Source: Acidicapsa ligni
GTDB taxonomy: Bacteria; Acidobacteriota; Terriglobia; Terriglobales; Acidobacteriaceae
Length of the DNA stretch: 64,000 nt
Reading direction: 5' to 3'
Assembly (NCBI RefSeq): GCF_025685655.1
Contig: NZ_JAGSYG010000001.1
Coordinates: 248,001-312,000, forward strand
The notes under the pieces were generated by a model that saw nothing but the letters and a program-made list of their open reading frames with translations, made no database searches and was not told the origin of the DNA. This document shows, piece by piece, positions 9,192 through 17,602 of the stretch. Both the position numbers and the translations under genes were made by a program. Within the stretch, counting starts at the first letter, position 1. Each line of letters opens with the position of its first letter.

Positions 9192-9908
9192 ATGGTCCAC
9201 AAAGGACGTCGCAAGCTCCCGTACGACCCCGAAGCAGCTCTCGATCATCTGCGCAAAGCCGATTCCAAGCTGGGCGCGCTGATTGACCGGGTACAAGTGA
9301 CCTCTGGCGGCTTCGCTCTCGAGCTCGGCCACACGGGCACGCCTTTCACATCTTTGCTGGAATCGATCCTTTACCAGCAGCTACACGGCAAGGCGGCGGC
9401 GACGATTCACAAGCGCGTCCGGCTGCTCTATGGCGAGGACGATCCGCTCCCGCAGGCGCTGCTGGATACTCCGGAAGAGCTGCTGCGGGCTGCTGGTGTG
9501 TCGAGGAACAAGATCAAGGCGATGCGCGATCTGGCGACGCGGACCCTCGACGGAACTGTTCCCACGCACAAGGCTATTCTGCGCATGGAGAACGCCGAGA
9601 TTATCGAGCGGCTTATTCAGGTCAAGGGCATCGGTACGTGGACGGTGGAGATGCTGCTCATTTTTCGACTTGGGCGACCTGATGTATTGCCGGTGACCGA
9701 CTACGGGGTTCGCAAGGGATTTGCGCTGACTTTTCAGCGGATTCCGAAATCCCGCGCCTTAACCGTAGCCGATCTGCCTAAACCGGAAGTGATGCTCAGG
9801 CGGGCGAAGCGGTGGGCGCCTTATCGTTCGGTGGCGGCCTGGTATATGTGGCGGGCATGCGACCTGGCGATACTGGATAAAAAGATCCCGGAGAAGACAT
9901 CCGCTTGA
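9192..9908 (+). CDS. AlkA-like DNA-3-methyladenine glycosylase (HhH-GPD)
   Basis: Base-excision repair enzyme that removes alkylated purines from DNA. The 238-residue reading (from ATG 9192; an in-frame GTG at 9171 is possible) has the HhH-GPD fold. The helix-hairpin-helix is IQVKGIGTWTVEML (around 142-156) and the catalytic Asp is in LPVTDYGVRKG (around 170). The segment FTSLLESILYQQLHGKAA matches the first helices of AlkA-type glycosylases. There is no N-terminal Ada domain. No partner repair genes are adjacent. Neither start has a strong ribosome binding site. Confidence 0.88.
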   Translation: MVHKGRRKLPYDPEAALDHLRKADSKLGALIDRVQVTSGGFALELGHTGTPFTSLLESILYQQLHGKAAATIHKRVRLLYGEDDPLPQALLDTPEELLRAAGVSRNKIKAMRDLATRTLDGTVPTHKAILRMENAEIIERLIQVKGIGTWTVEMLLIFRLGRPDVLPVTDYGVRKGFALTFQRIPKSRALTVADLPKPEVMLRRAKRWAPYRSVAAWYMWRACDLAILDKKIPEKTSA

Positions 9909-9952
9909 GAACTGGCTTTACCGGACTGGCCATACAGGGCGATGTTTCATTG

Positions 9953-9988
9953 GATAGTTCAAGAGATGGTTCAGGAGATAGTTCAATA
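9953..9988. repeat. Degenerate 12-bp tandem repeat
   Basis: Three 12-base units on the pattern gatNgttcaNNa (9953-9964, 9965-9976, 9977-9988) lie just after the glycosylase stop, with a weaker fourth unit at 9941. They are noncoding. Confidence 0.65.
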
Positions 9989-10125
9989 GCGAACACTTCT
10001 GCCCGTTTCCTGCCAGCATCTGGCTAAGATCTGTCAGGATCTATCCGTCGTTAATCCACCGCCGAAGCAATTGCTCGTAGAATACGTTCAGCGGTCGTGC
10101 CGACCTGCTTGAGGAATCCGCCCTG

Positions 10126-12633
10126 ATGGCCACTGCCAAGCACTTCGTCTGCATCCACGGACATTTCTACCAGCCCCCTCGCGAAAACCCCTGGTTGGAG
10201 ACTGTCGAGACGCAGGACTCCGCCGCGCCGTATCACGATTGGAATGAGCGTATCTGCGCCGAGTGTTATGCGACGAATGGCGCTGCGCGCATCGTGAATA
10301 CCGAGAATCAGATCACGCGCATCCTGAACAACTACGCCCGCATGAGCTTTAACTTTGGTCCGACTCTGCTGAGCTGGCTGTCGGAGAATGCGCAACGGAC
10401 TTACCAGATGATTCGGGATGGCGAACGCCGCAGCCGCGAAGTTTTCGACGGCCACAGCTCGGCTATGGCGCAGGTCTACAACCACATCATCATGCCCCTG
10501 GCCAACGAGCGCGATCGTCTTACGCAGATTCGCTGGGGGATTGCGGACTATAAGCACCGTTTTGGGGTTGCTCCGGAAGGAATGTGGCTCGCGGAAACGG
10601 CCGCAGACAAGAGAACACTGGAGTTAATGGCCGAAGAGGGTGTACTTTTCACGGTACTCGCGCCACGGCAATGCCAGAGTGTACGCCCGATTGCGGCGGC
10701 CAAGGCTGCCGGCGATCCATCCCCGGCAACGCCGGAACGGATCGGTACTCCCAATGCCAGCGTCGATACCACCCACCCCTACCTGATTCGATTTGACTCG
10801 GGAAAATCGCTGGCTGTCTTTTTTTACGATGGTCCGACCTCGCGCGCGGTCGCTTTTGAAGGGCTGCTGGACTCCGGCGAGGGCTTTGCTGCGCGGCTTA
10901 AGCAGGGATTTCGCGAAAACAATCAGCCGCAACTTGTTCACATCGCAACCGACGGCGAAAGCTACGGACATCACCATCGGCACGGAGAAATGGCGTTAGC
11001 GTATGCCTTGCGATTGCTGGAGCAGGACAAGAACACCAAGCTGATCAACTACGGTAGTTTTCTCGCGCAGTTTCCGCCGCAATGGGAGGCGGAAATTTAT
11101 GACAACTCCTCGTGGAGCTGCGATCACGGCGTGGAGCGCTGGCGCTCGAACTGCGGCTGCAATGGGGGCAAGGCGGGATGGAATCAACTTTGGCGCGCTC
11201 CGCTGCGCGAGGCATTGGACGCTCTGCGCGATGCGGTCGCACCTCTTTCTGAGAAGATCGGCAGCACGCTGTTCAAAGATGTGTGGGCGGCCCGCGATGG
11301 ATATATCGATGTCATTCTCGATCGCGGATTGGAAAGCGTGGAGCGTTATTTCGCGATGTATCAGAGTCATCCGCTTACCGACGAAGAGCGCATTCGTGCC
11401 CTTGGGCTGATGGAAATGCAGCGCCACACGCAGTTGATGTACACCAGTTGCGGATGGTTCTTCGACGACATTTCCGGCATTGAAACGGTGCAGATTATTG
11501 CGTATGCTGCACGGGTTATTCAACTGGCGCAGGAGCTGTTTGAAAAGGATGCGCACGGCCTCGAAGTGCAGTTCCTGGAGAAGCTGGCGCTGGCCAAGTC
11601 CAATGTGCCTTCAGCAGGGGACGGAGCCCGCATCTATGCGCAACAGGGCCTGGGAATGGAGCTTGGACTGGAGCAGGTGGCTGCGCATTATGCCATCAGT
11701 TCTGTCTTTTCGACCTTTGCCGATGAGACTGAAATTTTCTGCTATCGCATTCATCGCATTTCGTATGAGATTTTCACTTCGGGCCGGGGACGCGTTGCGC
11801 TTGGACGGGCGCGGGTCGCTTCTGGCATTACAGGGCAGAGCCAGATGTTCTCTTTTGCGGTGCTTCATTTTGGCGACCAGAACATCACGGCGGCGGTTAA
11901 GGCTTATTTGAATGAGGATGCCGAGTCTTTTGAGAAGGTGACTGCGCAGACCCGCGAGCAGGTGCTGCACGCCAACTTCCCTGAAGTGATTCGCGTGCTG
12001 GATCGCTTCTACGAGCTCGACTACTCGCTTCCTTCGCTCTTCCGCGACGAGCAGAGACGCATTCTGCAACTTATCCTCAACTCCACGCTTTGGGATTTGG
12101 AAAACTCGCTCAAGAACATCTACGACGATCATGCGACGTTGTTGCATTACCTGTCGCAGGCCGGGCTGCCGAAACCTCCGGCGTTGGCGCTGGCAGCGGG
12201 ATTTGCGGTTAACTCCGGATTGCGCCGAGCGCTTGAGTCCGACCCTGTCGATCTATCTTCGTTCCGTTCTTTCCTGTCGATGTCGCATGCCGATGAGATC
12301 GAGTTGGACACGCCGACCTTGTCTTATATTGCCGACCTGCGCATGAAGCGAGCGATGCTTGAGTTACAGATGTCGTCCGGCTCTATGGATATTCTGGACC
12401 GCACGCTGAATCTGGCTCGCTTACTGACGGAACTTCCTTTTGAACTGAACCTGTGGCAGGCGCAAAATCTCTGGTACGAAATTTTGCGTAGCTCCACTTT
12501 TGCACTTACGGCTCATGGTGTTGAAGATCGCCCACGGTGGACTCGGGATTTCAATGAACTTGGTTGCTGCCTTTCAATCGCCTGCGACGTCATAACAGCG
12601 GAAGAACCAACTGCTGTCACGACCGGAGATTGA
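10126..12633 (+). CDS. GH57 family glycoside hydrolase with DUF3536 domain
   Basis: Cytoplasmic-looking protein (no signal peptide) of 835 residues. The N-terminal half is a glycoside hydrolase family 57 domain: FVCIHGHFYQPPRENPW at the start, and GVAPEGMWLAETA near residue 150 with the likely nucleophile Glu. The C-terminal half matches the DUF3536 architecture, with alternating helices and CGWFFDDISGIETVQI. GH57 enzymes act on alpha-glucans; DUF3536 members are uncharacterised, so substrate is unknown. ATG 10126 has GAGGA ten bases upstream. A cluster of Cys residues (CDHGVERWRSNCGCNGG, about 330) is notable. The next gene starts 57 bases downstream on the same strand. Confidence 0.88.
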   Translation: MATAKHFVCIHGHFYQPPRENPWLETVETQDSAAPYHDWNERICAECYATNGAARIVNTENQITRILNNYARMSFNFGPTLLSWLSENAQRTYQMIRDGERRSREVFDGHSSAMAQVYNHIIMPLANERDRLTQIRWGIADYKHRFGVAPEGMWLAETAADKRTLELMAEEGVLFTVLAPRQCQSVRPIAAAKAAGDPSPATPERIGTPNASVDTTHPYLIRFDSGKSLAVFFYDGPTSRAVAFEGLLDSGEGFAARLKQGFRENNQPQLVHIATDGESYGHHHRHGEMALAYALRLLEQDKNTKLINYGSFLAQFPPQWEAEIYDNSSWSCDHGVERWRSNCGCNGGKAGWNQLWRAPLREALDALRDAVAPLSEKIGSTLFKDVWAARDGYIDVILDRGLESVERYFAMYQSHPLTDEERIRALGLMEMQRHTQLMYTSCGWFFDDISGIETVQIIAYAARVIQLAQELFEKDAHGLEVQFLEKLALAKSNVPSAGDGARIYAQQGLGMELGLEQVAAHYAISSVFSTFADETEIFCYRIHRISYEIFTSGRGRVALGRARVASGITGQSQMFSFAVLHFGDQNITAAVKAYLNEDAESFEKVTAQTREQVLHANFPEVIRVLDRFYELDYSLPSLFRDEQRRILQLILNSTLWDLENSLKNIYDDHATLLHYLSQAGLPKPPALALAAGFAVNSGLRRALESDPVDLSSFRSFLSMSHADEIELDTPTLSYIADLRMKRAMLELQMSSGSMDILDRTLNLARLLTELPFELNLWQAQNLWYEILRSSTFALTAHGVEDRPRWTRDFNELGCCLSIACDVITAEEPTAVTTGD

Positions 12634-12689
12634 TCGTGTAGTCTCATCTCAGTTGAAAATTTTGCCCCACACGAGGAGCCTGAGCCCCT

Positions 12690-15152
12690 GTGATCCATTC
12701 TTTTTTGAAACGTTTTAAATTGGTCGCCTTTTCTCTTGGTTTTGCCTGCTGCGTGGCCGGTAGTGCAGGTCATGCGCAGGATGTTTTTTATAGCCCGCAA
12801 GGCGAGCAGATTCCCGGCCCAAACTGCGATTCTGTTCCCTCTGAGGATGGCGGCAAGGCACGCACATGCCTGCCGCACGAGTTCTCCGGATGGCTCTCCG
12901 ATGTGCGTCACTGGCGCAGTGAACGCAAGGTGCGCGTTGGTTACGGAGCCGCCGAGGCAGCGGATTACGAGCGACCGGAGCTGAAGTGGACGCAGTCCAG
13001 TTTCATCCAGCCGCAGATGATGGTGCATGATCTTTATTTCTACGATGCCGCCACGCAGAAATACACCGTGGACAAGTATCTTGCTGACTTACAAACGAGA
13101 TACGGCGGCATCGACAGCGTGCTGATCTGGCATACCTATCCCAACATCGGCATTGACGACCGCAACCAGTTCGACATGCTGAGGGATCTTCCCGGCGGCA
13201 TCCCTGGTGTCAAAGCGATGGTGGATGAGTTTCATCATCGTGGAGTAAAGGTTTTGTTTCCCGTGATGGTGTGGGATCAGGGTACGCGCGAAGAAGACGG
13301 ATCGATGTGGGATGCCCTGGACAAGGAGCTGGTAGCGATTGGGGCCGACGGTATCAACGGGGACACGCTGGATGGAATGCCGAGGGTTGTTTCTTCCACC
13401 TCGATTGCGCTCAAGCATCCTCTGGCTCTTGAGCCTGAGGTGGGCCTTGCTGCCGATGAAATGGTGGCTTACAACACGCTTTCATGGGGATATTGGAAGT
13501 ACGAATTTACCCCTGCGGTGAGCCGCTACAAGTGGCTGGAGACGCGGCACATGGTCAACGTCAGTGACCGTTGGGCGCATGACCATCTCGACAATCTGCA
13601 GGCTGCTTTCTTCAACGGCGTAGGGTTTGAAAGTTGGGAGAATATCTGGGGTATCTGGAACCAGCTCACTCCTCGCGACGCGGAGACGATACGCCGTATA
13701 TCGCTGATAGAGCGCGCCTTTTCTGCGCAGCTTGTTTCTCCGGATTGGGAGCCGCATACGCCGACACGCACCTATGGCGTCTTTGCCAGTAAATGGCCGG
13801 CGAATGGACAGACGCTTTGGACGCTGGTGAATCGGAATGCCTATGCAGTGGACGGTGGGCAGTTACGCATTCCCGTGGTTGCCGGAGCACACTACTACGA
13901 TCTGTGGCACGGCGAAGAGATACAGCCCTCGAACGAAGATGGTGAGCTTGTACTTTCGTTTTCGATGGAAGCGAACGGGTACGGCGCGATATTGGAGACT
14001 GCGGAGATTTCGCCTGCAACGACCGCTCTGCTGACGCAGATGAAGACGCTGGCCGAGAAGCCTCTGCAATCTTTTTCCCGCGAATGGAAGACGATTCCGC
14101 AGACGCTTGTTCCCATTGATCCGACTGAGCCGGTGGCTAAAGAATCGAAGAAAGAAACCAAGGATATGGTGCGCATTCCGGCTGGCGATTTCAACTTCCG
14201 CGTGAACGGAATTGAGATCGAGGGCATGGATGACGAGGGCGTGGATGTGCAGTATCCGTGGGAAAACTCAGCACGGCGCTTTCATGATCACTTCATGCAT
14301 GTGCACTCCTTTTGGATGGATAAGTATCCAATCACCAACATTGAGTTCAAGCGCTTTCTGGATGCAAGCAATTACGCACCAGCGGATACGCATAACTTCC
14401 TGCGCGACTGGGTAAACGGGACTTATCCCAATGGCTGGGCGAATAAGCCGGTGACGTGGGTTTCCATTGAAGACGCTCGCGCGTATGCAAAGTGGGCTGG
14501 CAAGCGCCTGCCGCATGAGTGGGAGTGGCAATACGCGGCACAGGGTACCGATGGCCGCAGATACCCGTGGGGCAATCTTGAGGGCCCTGCTACGCCGCCT
14601 CCCGCTACGATGACGACAAATCCGGAAGCTGTTGCTCAGATTGCTGGCTTGCCCGCTGCTCAGACGGCTGCTCAGGCGAATGGGGTTATTCCTGCCGCTC
14701 CTGCCACCGGTTCAACTGCTACCCCATCAGGCCCGGTAGTCCAGCAGCCGGGTTCGCAAACTGCAAGCGCACCTGGCGAGGCCGCAGTTCCCGCTCCCTG
14801 CCCTGATTGCCCGGCGATTGTTTTTGGCTCGACGCCTAATCCGGATAAAGGCCGGGAGATGCTGCCTGCCAGCGATGTGCGCGTTCATCCGCGTGGAGCC
14901 AGCCCGTTTGGCGTAATAGATCTTGTCGGCAACGTCTGGCAGTGGACGGATGAGTACCACGATGAACACACGCGTTTCGCTGTTTTACGCGGAGGCAGTC
15001 ACTATCAGCCGCAGGGTTCGCGATGGTATTTTCCGCAGGCCTATGAACTCAGCCAGCATGGGAAATATCTGTTGATGGCGCCTGGTTTGGATCGCTCGGG
15101 GACCGTCGGCTTCCGTTGCGTAAAAGACACTCTGGATAAGGATGAAAAGTAG
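12690..15152 (+). CDS. Secreted TIM-barrel-like/SUMF1-like fusion protein
   Basis: Exported 820-residue protein beginning at GTG 12690, with GAGGAG eleven bases upstream and a signal peptide (about 1-29). Residues about 70-440 look like a glycoside-hydrolase type barrel (DSVLIWHTYP, GVKVLFPVMVWDQG, GADGINGDTLDG). From about 492 (VRIPAGDFNFRVNG) to the end lies a formylglycine-generating-enzyme-like (SUMF1/EgtB/PvdO) domain, with VGNVWQWTDE, LRGGSHYQ and VGFRCVK. That domain is split by a roughly 90-residue Ala/Pro/Gln-rich insert after YPWGN. The cysteine pair of true formylglycine-generating enzymes is absent, so sulfatase activation is unlikely. Function is unknown; carbohydrate-related activity is inference. 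Confidence 0.75.
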   Translation: MIHSFLKRFKLVAFSLGFACCVAGSAGHAQDVFYSPQGEQIPGPNCDSVPSEDGGKARTCLPHEFSGWLSDVRHWRSERKVRVGYGAAEAADYERPELKWTQSSFIQPQMMVHDLYFYDAATQKYTVDKYLADLQTRYGGIDSVLIWHTYPNIGIDDRNQFDMLRDLPGGIPGVKAMVDEFHHRGVKVLFPVMVWDQGTREEDGSMWDALDKELVAIGADGINGDTLDGMPRVVSSTSIALKHPLALEPEVGLAADEMVAYNTLSWGYWKYEFTPAVSRYKWLETRHMVNVSDRWAHDHLDNLQAAFFNGVGFESWENIWGIWNQLTPRDAETIRRISLIERAFSAQLVSPDWEPHTPTRTYGVFASKWPANGQTLWTLVNRNAYAVDGGQLRIPVVAGAHYYDLWHGEEIQPSNEDGELVLSFSMEANGYGAILETAEISPATTALLTQMKTLAEKPLQSFSREWKTIPQTLVPIDPTEPVAKESKKETKDMVRIPAGDFNFRVNGIEIEGMDDEGVDVQYPWENSARRFHDHFMHVHSFWMDKYPITNIEFKRFLDASNYAPADTHNFLRDWVNGTYPNGWANKPVTWVSIEDARAYAKWAGKRLPHEWEWQYAAQGTDGRRYPWGNLEGPATPPPATMTTNPEAVAQIAGLPAAQTAAQANGVIPAAPATGSTATPSGPVVQQPGSQTASAPGEAAVPAPCPDCPAIVFGSTPNPDKGREMLPASDVRVHPRGASPFGVIDLVGNVWQWTDEYHDEHTRFAVLRGGSHYQPQGSRWYFPQAYELSQHGKYLLMAPGLDRSGTVGFRCVKDTLDKDEK

Positions 15153-15158
15153 TTCTAC

Positions 15159-16271
15159 TTAGCTGCGCCAGTGCAACTCGACGGGACCATCCATTGGATG
15201 CCGGTTGGTTTCGTCGAGACGGGCCTGCTTGAGTGCGAAGTACCACTTGGCCGGCTTGTCGGCATCGTCGATCAACATCAGGCTGGGGTTGTGCCGCAAC
15301 CCCTCGGCCTGCTGAATCATCGTGATCTGGTCCTGACGTACGAACTTCGCTCCGAAGAACTTCGCAATCGGCGTGACGAATGGCACACGGTAAAAGACGT
15401 TCCACGCCGCTACAACATCGATGCGGCATGTGGAGGCTGTGACTGGCGTGACGGTGGTCAGGCTGGTGAACCACTTTGGGCCGCAGCGAATCGTTTCCCA
15501 GCGGCGGTTGGGCAGCACGAAGTCAATGGTGGTCTCTACCGGCTCGCCGTAGACGCCGAGTAATTTATACGGAGCGGAGTTGCCGCTGGGCGCGTGTGCT
15601 GCCATGCGGAAGCCTTCGGGAATCGGTTCGAAGCGCTTGGTCTTTTCGCGAATCGATGCACGCGAACGCCACCACCAGGCCTGATGTACGAATGGACCGT
15701 GTGCGGGATCCATGAGGCCGATGATGCCGTGATCCACGTTGCAGGGGAGATCGGCGGTGAGGTGGGCGGTGCGATATCTGTCGCTGAATTTGGTCAGCTC
15801 CGGCACTGGCCGCAGCTCAGAGATATCGGATTTGCGGCCTGCACCTGGGCCGGGAATGTAGACCCATGCATAACCATCCCGCTCAACGCAGGGGTAGGCT
15901 GAGGCGAAGATGCGTGTTGCGTCCAGCTTGTCGAAGCTTGAGAGCGATGGAATCGTCTGGCACTGCCCGCTGCAGGGCTCGAACTCCCAGCCATGATAGC
16001 GACAGGTCACTCGTTCGCCATCGAACCAGCCTACGCTCAGTGGAATGCCGCGGTGGGGGCAGCTATCGCGCATGGCGAAGATGCGTCCGTCTTTGCGGCG
16101 ACCAAGCACGAGCGGAAGATCGAGCAGCATGGCGGTCTTGAGTGTTTTGCCCTTGAGTTGATCGGAGCGCAGCGCCGGATACCAGTCGTCATAGATCAAC
16201 GTCGCTGTCGGGCCCTGGGCTGGCTGGCCTGCCGGGGTGATCGTCGTGAGTGTCTGGCTGGGCGCCGTCAT
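15159..16271 (-). CDS. Rieske [2Fe-2S] non-heme iron oxygenase
   Basis: Alpha-subunit-type ring-hydroxylating or related oxygenase of 370 residues. The Rieske cluster ligands are Cys71-Pro-His73 and Cys90-x2-His93 (CPHRG and CRYHGW). The mononuclear iron site is visible as DPAHGPFVH (Asp188, His191, His196). No reductase or ferredoxin gene is adjacent. The ATG at 16271 overlaps the stop of the hpnI-like gene by four bases (ATGA), so translation is probably coupled. That context suggests a lipid or hopanoid-type substrate, but Rieske substrates cannot be read from sequence. It is convergent with the preceding plus-strand gene, with a six-base gap. Confidence 0.88.
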   Translation of the reverse strand: MTAPSQTLTTITPAGQPAQGPTATLIYDDWYPALRSDQLKGKTLKTAMLLDLPLVLGRRKDGRIFAMRDSCPHRGIPLSVGWFDGERVTCRYHGWEFEPCSGQCQTIPSLSSFDKLDATRIFASAYPCVERDGYAWVYIPGPGAGRKSDISELRPVPELTKFSDRYRTAHLTADLPCNVDHGIIGLMDPAHGPFVHQAWWWRSRASIREKTKRFEPIPEGFRMAAHAPSGNSAPYKLLGVYGEPVETTIDFVLPNRRWETIRCGPKWFTSLTTVTPVTASTCRIDVVAAWNVFYRVPFVTPIAKFFGAKFVRQDQITMIQQAEGLRHNPSLMLIDDADKPAKWYFALKQARLDETNRHPMDGPVELHWRS

Positions 16272-17500
16272 TTGCTTCTCACCTTAGCATCCTGATCAGC
16301 ATCCTGGTCGCGGTGGGTCGCGATAGGTTGAACCAATTGCCCGTTACGCAGCACAAAGCGCTCGCCACGCCATACGATGGTATTCCCCGCGAAGCTCCAG
16401 ATCCAGATGGCGAAACCTATGGCATCCCGCAGCGGGAGCAGCAGGAGATATTGCAACACCTGCCGGTCGGCCAGAACACCCGCGCCCACCTGCATAGCTG
16501 TGCCAAGACGCAGGAAGAACACGAGCACAAACAGCCAGAGACTCAGGAGGCTTGCGCCCGATGCGAGCACGTTGATTGCAGCCAACGACAGGATGTGGGT
16601 AAAGATGAGCCCGACGTACCCCCAGCGGCGACTGTCGCGTACGGTCCTGGCCCAACGCAACTGGTGATTGCAGAAGCCTGTCCAATCATAGGCAGGGACG
16701 CTGGTTTCGACTACCTCTGTGGCCAGGCGAACTCCGTAACCGGCGCGGTCAATTCGCGCACCCATCTCGTAGTCGTCTGCGAGCTGATCTACCAGGGCCT
16801 CAAAACCACCAGCGGCTGCGAGTGCTTCGCGGCGAACGGCGAGTGTCGAACCGAGGCCGAAGTGGATGCCGCGCTCGATGAGTTTTGCGGTGAGTACGCC
16901 TGCCTGAAAATCTGTCGCTATCCCGAGTGCTTCGAGAATAGAGCCGAATGTTTTGTGGGCGCGTCCGCGATAAAGCGCGGTCACCATTCCGACGGCTTTG
17001 CCTGCGGAAAGCGGCGCGGCGAACTGACGCATAACTCGTTCTAGATAACGTGGCGAAACGAGAATATCGGAATCGTTGATCAGCAGGAACTCATGCTGTG
17101 CGTGAGGCAGCATCTGGATCAGGTTGGAGACTTTGCCGTTGGTGCCGAGGCGCTCGGGACAGATCACGAACTTGATCCTGCGCTCGGGAAATTCAGCGAT
17201 GAGACGATGCACTGCTTCGACTGCTGGATCGTCGTGGCTGCCTGCACCGAAGAGCAGTTCGTAGTCGCCTGCATACTGTTGCAGGCAATGGCTACGGAAG
17301 GCCTCGTACATGCCTGGGTCAAGTCCTTTGACCGGTTTGAAGATGCTGATGGGCGGCGCAAACTCCGGCAGCTTTTGTCGCGCATATAGCCTGAAACTCA
17401 CGGCTGAGACGAGTACCAATAAGCAATAACCCATGCTGGCCACGACGAGTATAGTCGTTGCAATTTGCAGCAGGTGCGCGAGTGTGGTCAAGGCTTCCAT
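16268..17500 (-). CDS. hpnI: HpnI-like hopanoid-associated glycosyltransferase (GT2)
   Basis: Membrane glycosyltransferase related to ceramide glucosyltransferase and HpnI, which adds N-acetylglucosamine to bacteriohopanetetrol. The 410-residue protein has an N-terminal helix, then a GT2 domain with ISIFKPVKG, DSD in INDSDILVS, DDYEMG and the (Q/R)xxRW motif in NHQLRWART. Three or four C-terminal membrane helices follow. Start ATG 17500 puts the helix at the N-terminus; an upstream frame to 17551 exists. The C-terminus carries a duplicated DQDA (12-bp tandem repeat). hpnK and hpnJ are not nearby, so hopanoid specificity is inferred from family resemblance. Confidence 0.82.
   Translation of the reverse strand: MEALTTLAHLLQIATTILVVASMGYCLLVLVSAVSFRLYARQKLPEFAPPISIFKPVKGLDPGMYEAFRSHCLQQYAGDYELLFGAGSHDDPAVEAVHRLIAEFPERRIKFVICPERLGTNGKVSNLIQMLPHAQHEFLLINDSDILVSPRYLERVMRQFAAPLSAGKAVGMVTALYRGRAHKTFGSILEALGIATDFQAGVLTAKLIERGIHFGLGSTLAVRREALAAAGGFEALVDQLADDYEMGARIDRAGYGVRLATEVVETSVPAYDWTGFCNHQLRWARTVRDSRRWGYVGLIFTHILSLAAINVLASGASLLSLWLFVLVFFLRLGTAMQVGAGVLADRQVLQYLLLLPLRDAIGFAIWIWSFAGNTIVWRGERFVLRNGQLVQPIATHRDQDADQDAKVRSK
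16286..16309. repeat. 12-bp tandem duplication in the hpnI 3' end
   Basis: agcatcctgatc (16286-16297) followed by agcatcctggtc (16298-16309), 11 of 12 identical. It encodes the DQDA-DQDA tail of the glycosyltransferase. Confidence 0.75.
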
Positions 17501-17548
17501 GTGCTCTGCTACCAGTGTAGCGAAGCCGCACAAGGCAGTTGCACAAGG

Positions 17549-17582
17549 CAATGGGGAGGCTGTGTGACGAGCCTCCCCATTG
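17549..17582 (-). terminator. Hairpin between permease and hpnI genes
   Basis: Perfect 12-base arms CAATGGGGAGGC (17549-17560) and GCCTCCCCATTG (17571-17582) with a ten-base loop, right after the permease stop at 17603. The stem is strong, but no clear U-run follows on the minus strand. Termination is therefore probable rather than certain. Confidence 0.55.
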
Positions 17583-17602
17583 TGTTGGTTTAATGGAGAT
17601 TT

